DNA of 42,426 nucleotides, taken from an uncultured bacterium (lineage in GTDB: Bacteria; Verrucomicrobiota; Kiritimatiellia; RFP12; UBA1067). The stretch covers positions 1-42,426 of the forward strand of contig CADCCQ010000015.1 in assembly GCA_902799955.1 (NCBI GenBank), given 5' to 3'. The position numbers and the translations under genes are program-made. Shown here one piece after another: positions 1 through 8,725 of the stretch. Under the pieces are notes generated by a model that was not told the origin of the DNA, did no database searches, and was given only the letters and a program-made list of their open reading frames with translations. Positions within the stretch are counted from its first letter, which is position 1, and each line of letters begins with the position of its first letter.

Positions 1-380
1 GCGCCGAGCCCCAGGTCCACGGCCGCCCCCGGCGCGGCGGCCGCCGCGCCTGCAGGCGCGGGCGTCGCCACGGGCTCGTCGGAGACGACGCGTATCGTCG
101 TCTCGCCCACCTCGATGACGTCCCCGACGGCCAGCGGCTTCGCGTCCAGCCCGATCTGCTCGCCGTTGACGAACGTCCCGTTGGCGCTGCACAGGTCGAT
201 GACCCTTATCCCGGCCTCGCCGTCGCACTCGAAGATGCACTGGTTCCTGGAAAGCCCCTCGTCCGGGATGTGTATGTCGCACGAGGACGAGCGGCCGAGC
301 CTCAGCCCCCCGTCCGGCACGGCGAACCTCCTCCCGGAAAGCGCGCCGCCCTCTATCAGCAGATCCGGTCTTCTGGACAT
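1..380 (-). CDS. FHA-domain protein (3' end outside window)
   Basis: The reading frame opens at the ATG at 380 behind a good ribosome site (GAGGAGGG) and runs off the left edge, so the protein is partial (about 126 residues visible). Residues 20-85 form a classic forkhead-associated domain: LGRSSSCDIHIPDEGLSRNQ followed by the conserved NGTFVNGEQI turn. FHA domains bind phosphothreonine peptides made by Hanks-type kinases, and such a kinase is encoded at 35774-37069. After the domain comes an Ala/Pro-rich linker. The gene starts 25 nt after the tadC stop on the same strand; FHA proteins are common companions of Tad/type II/IV secretion genes. What follows the linker is not visible. Confidence 0.85.
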   Translation of the reverse strand, partial: MSRRPDLLIEGGALSGRRFAVPDGGLRLGRSSSCDIHIPDEGLSRNQCIFECDGEAGIRVIDLCSANGTFVNGEQIGLDAKPLAVGDVIEVGETTIRVVSDEPVATPAPAGAAAAAPGAAVDLGLG

Positions 381-405
381 CTCTCGCCCTCCTCGCAATG
401 TTCCG

Positions 406-1323
406 TCACTTCAGCAGCCCCTTCATCGCCTGGACCACAACCGGCCCCAGCAGTATCACGAACACCGCCGGGAATATGCAAAGCATCAGCGGCCCGAGCA
501 TCTTCGTCGGCGCCTCGTTGGCGAGCTTCTCCGCCCTGTCGAACCGCCGCGAGCGCATCTGGTCGGACTGTATCCGCAGGATCGACCCGATCGACACGCC
601 AAGCTCGTCCGCCTGTATGAGCGCGTACGCGACGGACTTGAGGTCCGGCTGGCCCACGCGGTCCGCCATGCCCTTCAGCGCCGCCTTGCGCGAGGAGCCG
701 ACCTGTATCTCCTTCGTCATGCGCAGCAGCTCCTCGTTGAGCGGGTCCATCTTCCGCGACTCGCAGTTCCTCTGCAGCGCGCTGATGAAGTCCATGCCCG
801 CCTCTACGCTCAGCGTGAGTATGTCCAGGACGAACGGCAGCGCGCGCACGATCGACGCGTGGCGCTTCTTGATCGCGCCCCGTAGCCAGATGGTCGGCTG
901 GAGGCAGAGGAGAATGATTCCGAAGGCGCACAGCGGCAGCCGCATCGAGACGAACAGCGAATCGGGTATCGCCACGCCGCAAAGGACGATGACGAGGCAC
1001 CATATCGCCCCCATGACGATGGGGCACAGGAACTTCAGCGCCGTGAACTCGCGTCCGCTGAGAAGGCCCTCGTACCCGCCAGAGACGAGCATCCTGTCGG
1101 CGAGAGCTATCCTCTCGGCGAACGCCGGGCGGGAGAGTATCCCGTCCAGGTTGCCCACGAACGGGATGAGCATCTTGAAGGAGAGCGGCAGCGAACGCTC
1201 CTGGCGGCGCCCGTCGGCGAGCGTGACGTACGTCACCTCCTTCGCCACGGACGCCGCGTAGCCGGCAAGCCCCGCCGCCGCGAGGCACCATGTCGCCATC
1301 AGCGCGATCTCAATGCCAGTCAT
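406..1323 (-). CDS. TadC-like type II secretion system F-domain membrane protein
   Basis: 305 residues. There is an N-terminal membrane segment, a second hydrophobic block around residues 95-140 (SLFVSMRLPLCAFGIILLC), then a cytoplasmic T2SF domain with VEAGMDFISALQ and a helical bundle ending in a C-terminal membrane segment (MLCIFPAVFVILLGPVVV). This order and length fit TadC, the inner-membrane platform protein of Tad/Flp pili and related secretion systems. The start at 1323 has a purine-rich ribosome site (GAGGGAAGG). It lies 62 nt downstream of metG and 25 nt upstream of the FHA gene, so the rest of the pilus locus should continue to the left of the window. TadB is the main alternative, but TadC fits because the FHA gene follows directly. 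Confidence 0.85.
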   Translation of the reverse strand: MTGIEIALMATWCLAAAGLAGYAASVAKEVTYVTLADGRRQERSLPLSFKMLIPFVGNLDGILSRPAFAERIALADRMLVSGGYEGLLSGREFTALKFLCPIVMGAIWCLVIVLCGVAIPDSLFVSMRLPLCAFGIILLCLQPTIWLRGAIKKRHASIVRALPFVLDILTLSVEAGMDFISALQRNCESRKMDPLNEELLRMTKEIQVGSSRKAALKGMADRVGQPDLKSVAYALIQADELGVSIGSILRIQSDQMRSRRFDRAEKLANEAPTKMLGPLMLCIFPAVFVILLGPVVVQAMKGLLK

Positions 1324-1385
1324 GTCCCACCTTCCCTCGTCTTCTGATTTTCAAGTTCTACTGTCCGCCATCCATTCCCCTGGCG

Positions 1386-3539
1386 TCAGCTCACTGTCGC
1401 GCCGCCGCCGGCGGGGGCGTCCGGCGAGACCACGCCTCCGCCCTCCCCGGGCGTCCCGGCGAAAAGGACCATGCCCTCGGAGACGCCCACGGACATCTTC
1501 CTCGGCGCGAGGTTCGCGACGAACGCGACCTCCTTGCCGACGAGCGCGGCGGGGTCAGGGTACGCGCCGCGGATGCCGGAGAATATCGTCCTTTTCCCGA
1601 GCGCGCCCGCGTCGATCACGAGCTTCAGCAGCTTGGAGCTCTTCGGCACCAGCTCGCAGCTCTCCACCACGCCGACCCTCAGGTCGATCTTCTCGAAGTC
1701 GGCGAACGAGACCTCCGGCTTGACGGGCGCCGCCTCCGCGCCCGCCGCGCCGCCAGCATTGCCAGCGCTTCCAGCCGCGCCTACGCTTCCCGTCGCGCCG
1801 CCATCATTACCCGCGCTTCCCGTCGCGTTACCAGCATTGATGGCCGAACTGCGTTCGGCCTGCCCCTTGTTCTTGCTCGCCCGCGACTCGTGGGCGACCT
1901 CGCCGGAATCAGCGGGCTTCTCCATCGCGGCGGCGACCATCGCCTCTACCTGCTTCGCGTCGATCCTGCTGGCGAGATACTCGTATTCGCCGAGCGCGAT
2001 GCCCTCGCGCACCTCCTGCGCGGAGTCCCAGGTAAAGGCGTCCTCTCCGAAGAGCTTCATCGCCTTCGCTGCGTACTCCGGGAGGATCGGGGCGAGGTAG
2101 ATCGCCATGACCCTGAACGCGTTGAGCGCGGCGGTGAGCGACGAGCGCGTCGCCTCAAGGTCGGTCTTCACCGTCTTCCAGGGCTGGACGCCGTCGAAGT
2201 AAGCGTTCGCGATGTCCGCAAGGCGGCATATCTCGACGACGGCCTGGCTGAAGCGGCGTCCCTCGTAGTGGCGCGCGATCGTCGCCGCGGCCTCGCGGCA
2301 CTTCGCGACCATCGCCGCGCCCTCGGCGTCCATCGCGCCGAGGCGCCCGTCGAGGCGCTTGTGGACCATCTGCGCCGAGCGCGAGGCGATGTTGGTGATC
2401 TTGCCGACGAGGTCGGAGTTGACGCGCTGCACGAAGTCGGAGAGGTTGAGGTCGATGTCGTCGACCGTGCCGCCGAGCTTCGCGGCGTAGTAGTACCTCA
2501 GGGCCTCCGGCGGAAGGTGGTCGAGGTACGTGCGGGCCGTCACGAACGTGCCCTTGGACTTCGACATCTTCTCGCCGTCGACGGTCAGGAAGCCGTGGAC
2601 GAACACCTTGTCCGGGCCCTTGAAGCCCGCGACGTGGAGCATCCCCGGCCAGAAGAGGCAGTGGAATCGGATGATGTCCTTGCCGATGAAGTGGTAGAGC
2701 TCCGCCTCCGGGTCGTTCCACATGTCGAAGCGCCCGAGGTTCTTCAGCGAGGCGATGTAGCCGATCGGCGCGTCCACCCACACGTAGAAGAACTTGCCGG
2801 GGTTGCCGGGGATCTCGAAGCCGAAATAGGGCGCGTTGCGGGAGATGCACCAGCCGCGCAGCGGCTCGCGGAACCACTCGAGCAGCTTGTTCGCGACGTC
2901 CGGCGTCGTGTGCTCGGGGATCCACCTCTCGAGGTACTCGTGCTGCGGCTCCAGCTCGAAGTAGAGGTGCTCCGCGTCGCGGAGCGAAGGCGCGCCGCCG
3001 CACGTCGTGCAGACGGGATTCCCAAGCTCCTCGGCCGCGTACGTCGCGCCGCAGCGGTCGCAGCTGTCGCCGTACTGCCCGGGCGCGCCGCACTTGGGGC
3101 ACGTGCCCTTCACGAAGCGGTCGGGCAGGAACATGCTGCACTTCTCGCAGTAGAGCTGCGGCGCGGACCTCCTGGTCACCGCGCCCGACCTCTCCATCGC
3201 CGCGAATATCGCCTCGGAAAGCTCCCTGTTCTCCGGCGAGTTCGTCGTGTAGTAGTTGTCGAAGCGTATCTGGAAGTCGGTGAAGTCCCTGAGGTGCGCC
3301 TCGTGGGACCGCGCGATGAGCTCCTCCGGCGTCACGCCCTCGCGCCTGGCGCGGATCATCACCGGCGTGCCGTGCGTGTCGTCGGCGCACACGTAGACGC
3401 AGTCGTTGCCGCGGAGCCTCTGGTACCTGACCCAGAAGTCGGTCTGCAGATACTCCACCAGGTGCCCTATGTGTATGTCGCCGTTCGCGTAGGGCAGCGC
3501 GCTCGTTACGACGATCCTCCTCTTCCCGTCCTCCTTCAT
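1386..3539 (-). CDS. metG: Methionine--tRNA ligase with C-terminal tRNA-binding domain
   Basis: 717 residues; charges tRNA-Met in the cytoplasm. The class I signature HIGH is at residues 23-26 and KMSKS at about 324-328. The CP domain carries two zinc knuckles (CEKC...CPKC and CDRC...CTTC), the two-zinc form. The anticodon-binding helical domain follows, then a low-complexity Gly/Ala/Asn/Ser linker (about residues 555-605) and a C-terminal EMAPII/Arc1p-like tRNA-binding domain (FEKIDLRVGVVE...). The linker contains a copy of the palindromic element at 1833-1860, read as QAERSSAINA. A strong GGAGGTG ribosome site lies 5 nt before the ATG and right after the tkt stop (13-nt gap), so it is translated from the tkt transcript. 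Confidence 0.97.
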   Translation of the reverse strand: MKEDGKRRIVVTSALPYANGDIHIGHLVEYLQTDFWVRYQRLRGNDCVYVCADDTHGTPVMIRARREGVTPEELIARSHEAHLRDFTDFQIRFDNYYTTNSPENRELSEAIFAAMERSGAVTRRSAPQLYCEKCSMFLPDRFVKGTCPKCGAPGQYGDSCDRCGATYAAEELGNPVCTTCGGAPSLRDAEHLYFELEPQHEYLERWIPEHTTPDVANKLLEWFREPLRGWCISRNAPYFGFEIPGNPGKFFYVWVDAPIGYIASLKNLGRFDMWNDPEAELYHFIGKDIIRFHCLFWPGMLHVAGFKGPDKVFVHGFLTVDGEKMSKSKGTFVTARTYLDHLPPEALRYYYAAKLGGTVDDIDLNLSDFVQRVNSDLVGKITNIASRSAQMVHKRLDGRLGAMDAEGAAMVAKCREAAATIARHYEGRRFSQAVVEICRLADIANAYFDGVQPWKTVKTDLEATRSSLTAALNAFRVMAIYLAPILPEYAAKAMKLFGEDAFTWDSAQEVREGIALGEYEYLASRIDAKQVEAMVAAAMEKPADSGEVAHESRASKNKGQAERSSAINAGNATGSAGNDGGATGSVGAAGSAGNAGGAAGAEAAPVKPEVSFADFEKIDLRVGVVESCELVPKSSKLLKLVIDAGALGKRTIFSGIRGAYPDPAALVGKEVAFVANLAPRKMSVGVSEGMVLFAGTPGEGGGVVSPDAPAGGGATVS
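1833..1860 (+). repeat. In-frame palindromic element, metG linker copy
   Basis: Variant tag AGCATTGAT followed by the perfect 8-bp stem GGCCGAAC / GTTCGGCC with loop TGC. It is antisense to metG and read there as QAERSSAINA (about residues 560-569). This is the only copy seen outside the sugar operon. Confidence 0.75.
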
Positions 3540-3552
3540 CTCGACACCTCCG

Positions 3553-5496
3553 TCAGGCGATCTCCCTCGCCGTCTTCACCACGTTCTCGACGGTGAAGCC
3601 GAACTTCTCCGCCAGCACCTTGTACGGGGCGGACGCCCCGAAGCCGTCCATCGTCACGTAGCGCGTCGTGCGGCGGTCCGCGGCGAACGCGTCCCACCCG
3701 AAGCGGACGCCCGCCTCGACGATGACGCGCTTCGTCATCATGGACGGCACGACCGACTCGCGCCACTCCTGCCTCTGCGCGAGGAACAGCTCCACCGACG
3801 GCATCGAGACGACCCTCACCGCGCGCCCCTCGGCGGCCAGCTCCTTCGCGGCGGCGATCGCGAGCGACACCTCGGAGCCCGTCGCGATGAAGAGCACCGT
3901 GTCCGCGCCCTGCGAACCGCTCTCGAAGATCGTGTAGCCGCCCTTCGCGACGCCCTCGTGGCGCACGCCCTCGAGGACCGGCACGTTCTGGCGCGTCGTC
4001 ATCAGGCAGCTGGGCCCGGACGTGTTGAGCAGCATCTCGACCCATGCGTACGCCGTCTCCGTGGCGTCCGCCGGGCGGAACGTGACGAGCCCGGGGATCG
4101 TGCGGAGCGCCGCGAGGTGCTCGACCGGCTCGTGCGTCGGGCCGTCCTCGCCGACGTAGAAGCTGTCGTGGGAGAACACGCTTATCGACGGCAGCTTCAT
4201 CAGCGCGGCCAGGCGGATCGCCGGCCTCATGTAGTCGCTGAACACGAAGAACGTCGAGCCGAAGCCCCTGAAGCCGCCGAACGCCGTTATGCCGTTGGCT
4301 ATCGCGGCCATGGCGAGCTCGCGTATGCCGAAGTGGATGTTCCTGCCCTCGAAGGAGCCGGGCGCGACGTAGCCGCCGTCCTTGATCACGGTCTTGTTGC
4401 TAGGGGCGAGGTCCGCCGACCCGCCGACGAGCTCCGGCACGAGCTTCGCGAGCGCGTTCATCACCTCGCCGCACGCGCTGCGCGTGGCGACAGACGCCCC
4501 CGGCTCGTACTTCGGGAGCGCCTCGACGAGCTTCATGTAGTCGGGGGCCTTCGTCTCGCCGGTGATCTCGGGATGCTCGCGCCGCCAGCGCTTCGCGATG
4601 CGGTGCATCGTCGCCGCGCGCGACTCGAAGACCGCCCTGACCTCGTCGGGGACGTAGAAGCTCCTCTCGGGGTCGAAGCCGAGCGCGGCCTTGAGGCCCT
4701 TCGTCTCCTCGGCTCCGAGCGGCGCGCCGTGGCAGTCGGCGGAGTCGTGCTTGGTCGGCGCCCCGAAGCCGATGTGGGTCTTCGCAATGACGAGAACCGG
4801 CGCGCCCGCAAAGCGGCTCGCGTTGCGGTACGTGCGGTCGATCGCCGCGAAGTCGTGTCCGTCGCAGGACATCACCTTCCAGCCGTAGCTCTCGAAGCGC
4901 CGCCTCACGTCGTCGGTGCTGGAGAGCGTCGCGGCGCCTTCGATCGTTATGTCGTTGCAGTCGTAGACCGCCACGAGCCCGTCGAGCTTCATGGTCCCGG
5001 CGAGGCTGCACGCCTCGTGCGAAATCCCCTCCTCCATGTCGCCGTCGCCGCAGAAGACCCACGTCCTGCAGCCGACGCCGGACTTCTTCGCGGCGAGCGC
5101 GAGGCCGACGCCCATCGCGAGGCCCTGCCCGAGCGGGCCCGTAGTCACCTCCACGCCAGGCACGAGCCCGCGCTCGGGATGCCCCGCGCAGCGCGAGCCG
5201 TACTGGCGGAAGCGCTTCAGCTCGTCCATCGAGAGCGCGCCGGTGCCGGAGAGGTGGAAGAGCGCGTACACAAGCGCGCTCGCGTGCCCGCCAGAGAACA
5301 CGAGCCTGTCGCGGCCCGGCCATTTCACGTCGAGAGGGTCGAAGTTGAGGAAGTTTAGCCAAAGGGACGTAGCCAGGTCGGCCATGCCGAGGGGCGCGCC
5401 GGGATGGCCGCTCTTGGCCTGGTCTATCATGTCGGAGCAGAGGCAGCGAATCGTGTTCGCCGCCAGCCTGAGCTGTTCTTCGTGTATTTTTTTCAT
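3553..5496 (-). CDS. tkt: Transketolase
   Basis: 647 residues from the chosen start; TPP enzyme of the non-oxidative pentose phosphate pathway. The N-terminal TPP domain shows [11 protein letters not shown], the GHPE...TTGPLGQG loop, and the [13 protein letters not shown] metal/TPP motif with the downstream NDITIEG. The pyrimidine-binding domain has the catalytic Glu region [14 protein letters not shown], followed by the C-terminal transketolase domain. Full family length. An ATG at 5502 directly abuts the TATAAT box (5503-5508), so a transcript cannot include it; the ATG at 5496 (MKKIHEEQ), 6 nt past the box, is preferred and implies a leaderless mRNA. First gene of tkt-metG, possibly continuing into tadC. 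Confidence 0.96.
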   Translation of the reverse strand: MKKIHEEQLRLAANTIRCLCSDMIDQAKSGHPGAPLGMADLATSLWLNFLNFDPLDVKWPGRDRLVFSGGHASALVYALFHLSGTGALSMDELKRFRQYGSRCAGHPERGLVPGVEVTTGPLGQGLAMGVGLALAAKKSGVGCRTWVFCGDGDMEEGISHEACSLAGTMKLDGLVAVYDCNDITIEGAATLSSTDDVRRRFESYGWKVMSCDGHDFAAIDRTYRNASRFAGAPVLVIAKTHIGFGAPTKHDSADCHGAPLGAEETKGLKAALGFDPERSFYVPDEVRAVFESRAATMHRIAKRWRREHPEITGETKAPDYMKLVEALPKYEPGASVATRSACGEVMNALAKLVPELVGGSADLAPSNKTVIKDGGYVAPGSFEGRNIHFGIRELAMAAIANGITAFGGFRGFGSTFFVFSDYMRPAIRLAALMKLPSISVFSHDSFYVGEDGPTHEPVEHLAALRTIPGLVTFRPADATETAYAWVEMLLNTSGPSCLMTTRQNVPVLEGVRHEGVAKGGYTIFESGSQGADTVLFIATGSEVSLAIAAAKELAAEGRAVRVVSMPSVELFLAQRQEWRESVVPSMMTKRVIVEAGVRFGWDAFAADRRTTRYVTMDGFGASAPYKVLAEKFGFTVENVVKTAREIA

Positions 5497-5502
5497 GGAC
5501 AT

Positions 5503-5530
5503 ATTATATCACAACAAGCGCGAATGTAAA
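5503..5530 (-). promoter_or_regulatory. tkt promoter (sigma70-like, leaderless)
   Basis: On the minus strand: -35 TTTACA (5530-5525), 16-bp spacer ending TTGTTGTGA, -10 TATAAT (5508-5503). The tkt ATG is 6 nt after the -10 box, leaving no room for a 5' leader. Confidence 0.75.
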
Positions 5531-5538
5531 ATGTAAAT

Positions 5539-6327
5539 TCACTTTCCCCACGCAGGATGGAGCCGGAGGCCGGCGAGATTCCGAATCGCCGAGCCCAGTC
5601 CGCCCCATAGGTTCGAGACCAGCGCGTGCGAGTCGTGCAGCACCGCCCGGCTCACGTCCACCTTCCTCTGCGCAAGCTTCACGCCCCGCTTGAAGCGCAT
5701 TCCCGCCGCCTTCGCCCCCGCCGCGACCCAGGCGAGCGCGACGTCCGCCACGACGTGGTTGTCGTCGTAGAGCCCGCCGACGTCGCTGTGGCTCCCGGGG
5801 AACAGCATCTCGACGACGCGCCCCCCGGAGACCCTGCCGCCGGCGCCGTCACGCAGCGGGACGTAGTCGAAGAAGCGGCGCGCCTCGTCCCGCGCGACGG
5901 CATGGCGCGCCTTCCTGACGTTGCGGGGGCATTCCTCCGAGACGTCCAGACCCATCGTCGAGTCGACGGTGTCCCACAGCCCCATGTACGCGACCGGGAC
6001 GCCGAGCCTGTCGAGCCAGGCGGCGAAATGCCGCGCGATGAGCGCGCCGCGCGAGAAGCCGAAGAGATAGACGCGCGTCTCAAGGCCGACGGCGGGCAGC
6101 GTCGTGTAGTTCGCCTCGAACCAGCGGCGCGCGGACCCGAACGCCGCGCGCCAGTCGGCGCCGGCGACCTTCCCGGAGAGATACGCGCCGAAGCGCGTCC
6201 CCGGCCCCGGCTCGAGGAACAGGAGCTGCCCGTCGTACTCCGCCGCGGCGTCGTGGAGACGGGTCACGTTCGTCGCCTTCCCCTCGACGCCCTGCCCCGT
6301 CCCCTCGAAGAATATGCAGATGTTCAC
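5539..6327 (-). CDS. DUF2235 alpha/beta-hydrolase-fold protein
   Basis: 262 residues from a GTG start at 6327 with ribosome site GGGAGGCGAAG. The DUF2235 signature is clear: FFEGTGQG near the N-terminus, the nucleophile elbow GFSRGA (Ser92), LWDTVDS (Asp119) and FPGSHSDVGGLY (His180/Asp182). The family includes type VI secretion phospholipase effectors (Tle) and uncharacterised hydrolases. No signal peptide, VgrG or T6SS gene is visible nearby, so an effector role is unproven. It is a single-gene unit with its own promoter (TATAAT at 6372-6367) and a leader of about 35-40 nt. It is shorter than most Tle proteins, closer to the minimal domain. Confidence 0.85.
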   Translation of the reverse strand: MNICIFFEGTGQGVEGKATNVTRLHDAAAEYDGQLLFLEPGPGTRFGAYLSGKVAGADWRAAFGSARRWFEANYTTLPAVGLETRVYLFGFSRGALIARHFAAWLDRLGVPVAYMGLWDTVDSTMGLDVSEECPRNVRKARHAVARDEARRFFDYVPLRDGAGGRVSGGRVVEMLFPGSHSDVGGLYDDNHVVADVALAWVAAGAKAAGMRFKRGVKLAQRKVDVSRAVLHDSHALVSNLWGGLGSAIRNLAGLRLHPAWGK

Positions 6328-6366
6328 CTTCGCCTCCCGTTTTCAATTGTCGTGCTTTGCCTGTAC

Positions 6367-6395
6367 ATTATACCAGAAACCATCCCGGGAAACAT
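6367..6395 (-). promoter_or_regulatory. Promoter of the DUF2235 gene
   Basis: TATAAT at 6372-6367 preceded by TTTCTGG. The -35 is weak (ATGTTT at 6395-6390, 17-bp spacing). About 39 nt separate the box from the GTG start. Confidence 0.5.
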
Positions 6396-6548
6396 GGAAA
6401 TCTCCCCTCGGGGTTTTCCCGCATCAATTCCCGCTTTCCATTTTAATCAAATTTCATGTTGCTTTTTGGGGCGCCCTTCTGATAGAATATTAGATAAGGC
6501 GAAAAAGCCGAAACCCAAAAAACAAATACAAAAGAAAGGCACAGACTA

Positions 6549-7109
6549 ATGTTCGAAAAGGTAATTGAGAAAATCAAGTGTCCAAGCAAGTTCGTGGACA
6601 TCAACGACGTCTCCACGCGGAGCGAGTACTGGGGGACGTATCTCCTTCTGGGCCTGCCCATTGGCATCCTCAGCAGCATATTCATTTCGATTGTGTACTT
6701 CTGCGACATAGAAAGCGAGGGCTTGTCCAAAACCCTTATGGTCCTGGGCACATGCCTTTCGATGCTGGCCACTCTGGTGCTCTACCCCGTCTTTGTGCGC
6801 AGGGTGAGGGACGTCGGCCTTTCGCCCTGGATCGCCCTTGCGTGCATTGCGCCAATGTTCTTCCCGTACGTCGGCGGCCTCACCGGCATCGCGATGATTG
6901 CGTTCGGCTGCATCCCCGGCAAGGCCGGCGCGGCCGAGAAGTGCACGAATGCCTCTTGCTGCACGGCGCTGTTCTGGGCGGCCAGCGTGGTTCTCTTCGT
7001 CTTCATCGGCGTGCGCACGATGCAGGGGACCTACTCCTCCATCCAGGAGTACAAGATTGAACAGGCCGTGGCGCAGCTCAACAAGAGCATGAGGAGCTCT
7101 GGCTGGTAA
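6549..7109 (+). CDS. DUF805-like inner-membrane protein
   Basis: 186 residues, four or so hydrophobic segments. DUF805 hallmarks are the N-terminal RSEYWGTYL (family: R-x-x-[YF]-W) and the cytosolic RRVRDVGLSPW (family: RRLHD-G-S-W). Between them are membrane segments and after them a hydrophobic hairpin (GGLTGIAMIAFGCIPG); a C-terminal helix SIQEYKIEQAVAQLNKSM follows a last membrane segment. Function of the family is not known. It stands alone between a minus-strand gene and a terminator. The upstream 150 nt are AT-richer than the rest; TAGAAT at about 6484 is a possible -10 box. The frame is unbroken and codon use matches neighbours. Confidence 0.75.
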   Translation: MFEKVIEKIKCPSKFVDINDVSTRSEYWGTYLLLGLPIGILSSIFISIVYFCDIESEGLSKTLMVLGTCLSMLATLVLYPVFVRRVRDVGLSPWIALACIAPMFFPYVGGLTGIAMIAFGCIPGKAGAAEKCTNASCCTALFWAASVVLFVFIGVRTMQGTYSSIQEYKIEQAVAQLNKSMRSSGW

Positions 7110-7160
7110 TCAAGGATATGCTAGAGTCAGCACGTCTGATTTATCAGAGGGAAACAAGGA

Positions 7161-7190
7161 GGGCGCGTTGGTGACAACGCGCCCTTTCAT
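7161..7190 (+). terminator. Rho-independent terminator after the DUF805 gene
   Basis: Perfect 10-bp stem GGGCGCGTTG / CAACGCGCCC with GTGA loop (7161-7184), followed by TTTCATCTT. It lies between convergent genes and could also stop transcripts from lysS, though the minus-side tail is poorer in T. Confidence 0.75.
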
Positions 7191-7226
7191 CTTGTCGCGT
7201 CGCGGAGCGACGTTCCTATCTGCGCT

Positions 7227-8681
7227 CTACGCCCGCTTCATCTGCGGGAAGAGGACGACGTCGCGGATGGAGTCCGTGCCCGTGAGGAACATCACGAGGC
7301 GGTCGACGCCGAAGCCAAGCCCGCCGGTCGGCGGCATGCCGCACTCGAGCGCGGAGATGAAGTCCTCGTCGATCTTCTCTGTGTCCTCTCCGGCCTGGTT
7401 CTCGAGCGCCTTGCGCTGCTCGAGCGGGTCGTTCTGCTCAGTGTAGCCGGGGCAGAGCTCGCGGCCGGCGACGACGAACTCGAAGACGTCCACCAGGGAC
7501 GGGTCGTCCTTGCACGCCTTGGCGAGCGGGACGAACTCGTGCGGGATGCGCGTCACGAATGTCGGCTGCATGAGGTTGCGCTCGATCAGCTTGTCGTAGA
7601 CTTCGTGTGTGAGCATTAGCTCCGTCGTCACGCCGTCCAGCTCGAGGTTGGTGTCCGTCTCCGCGGCCTTGGCCTTCGCCCTCTCCAGCTGCGTGGCGAA
7701 GTCGAGGTCGAACCAGTCGTCGCCCATCAGCTCCTTCACGAGGTCCTTGTACGCGACGCGGCGGTAGGGCGGCGTGAAGTCGATCGGGACCTTCCCATCC
7801 CCGTATTCAACGACGCGCTTGCCGACGACGGTGTCGCAGAGATGCGGCAGAAGGCCCTCCATTATCGCCTCCATGGAGGTGCGGTCGCCGTACGCCTCGT
7901 AGATCTCGCAGACCGTGAACTCGGGGTTGTGCGTGCGGTCGATGCCCTCGTTCCGGAAGTCCTTGCCCAGCTCGAACACCTTGTTCATGCCGCCGACGAG
8001 GAGCCTCTTGAGGTACAGCTCCGGGGCGATGCGCATCACGCAGTCCTTGTCAAGCGCGTTGAAGTGCGAGAAGAACGGCTTCGCGGCCGCGCCGCCGGCC
8101 TGGTCCTGGAGAATCGGCGTCTCGACCTCGACGAAACCCCTGTCCCAGAGGTACTTCCTGATCTCCATTATGAGGCGGGAGCGGACGAAGAAGCGGTTCC
8201 TGGACTCGTCGTTCGTCATCAGGTCGACGTAGCGGCGGCGGTAGCACTCCTCCTGGTCGGCGAGGCCGTGGAACTTCTCCGGCGGCTGCTCAAGCGCCTT
8301 CGCGAGCATCGTCCACTCCTTCACCACGACGGACTTCTCGCCCTTCTGTGTCGTGAACAGAACGCCCTCCGCGCCGATGATGTCGCCGAGGTTGAGGAGC
8401 TTGAACGCGGAGAACGCCGTCTCGGAAAGCTCGTCGCGCTTGAAGATGAGCTGGAAGCGGTCCGTGCCGTCGTTCATCGTGCAGAAGTTCATCTTGCCCA
8501 TGCGGCGGATCATCAGCAGACGCCCTGCGACGCGCACGGGGCGGCCCTCCTCGAAGGTGGCGCGCACCGCCGCGAGGTCCTCGTGGTCGTACTTCGCGCC
8601 GTATGGCTCGTAGCCCATCTCCCTGAGCGCCGACATGCTCTGCAGCCTCTGGGCCCTGTATTCGTTTGTTTCCTGTGTCAT
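7227..8681 (-). CDS. lysS: Lysine--tRNA ligase (class II)
   Basis: 484 residues from the ATG at 8681 (MTQETNEYR); the frame stays open further upstream but that part overlaps prfA. An N-terminal OB-fold anticodon-binding domain (VRVAGRLLMIRRMGKMNFC) precedes the class II catalytic core: motif 2 FRNEGIDRTHNPEFT and motif 3 GLGFGVDRLVMFLTG. These are typical of LysRS. It charges tRNA-Lys in the cytoplasm. It is the last gene of rpmE-prfA-lysS, 44 nt after prfA. Length is normal for the bacterial enzyme. Confidence 0.97.
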   Translation of the reverse strand: MTQETNEYRAQRLQSMSALREMGYEPYGAKYDHEDLAAVRATFEEGRPVRVAGRLLMIRRMGKMNFCTMNDGTDRFQLIFKRDELSETAFSAFKLLNLGDIIGAEGVLFTTQKGEKSVVVKEWTMLAKALEQPPEKFHGLADQEECYRRRYVDLMTNDESRNRFFVRSRLIMEIRKYLWDRGFVEVETPILQDQAGGAAAKPFFSHFNALDKDCVMRIAPELYLKRLLVGGMNKVFELGKDFRNEGIDRTHNPEFTVCEIYEAYGDRTSMEAIMEGLLPHLCDTVVGKRVVEYGDGKVPIDFTPPYRRVAYKDLVKELMGDDWFDLDFATQLERAKAKAAETDTNLELDGVTTELMLTHEVYDKLIERNLMQPTFVTRIPHEFVPLAKACKDDPSLVDVFEFVVAGRELCPGYTEQNDPLEQRKALENQAGEDTEKIDEDFISALECGMPPTGGLGFGVDRLVMFLTGTDSIRDVVLFPQMKRA

Positions 8682-8725
8682 GGCGATGTGTGTCTCTGTT
8701 GTGGATTGTCGTGGAAAGGGTCGTG

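Noticed and set aside
1290..3596. 768-residue open frame on the plus strand opposite metG
   Set aside because: High-GC codon bias produces long antisense frames; the product is Arg/Val/Leu-rich low-complexity sequence without any domain, and metG is certain.
3958..5358. 466-residue plus-strand frame opposite transketolase
   Set aside because: Antisense shadow with no motif; the transketolase reading is unambiguous.
5497..5502. Upstream ATG (5502) as the transketolase start
   Set aside because: It directly touches the TATAAT box, so it cannot be in the transcript; the ATG at 5496 is used.
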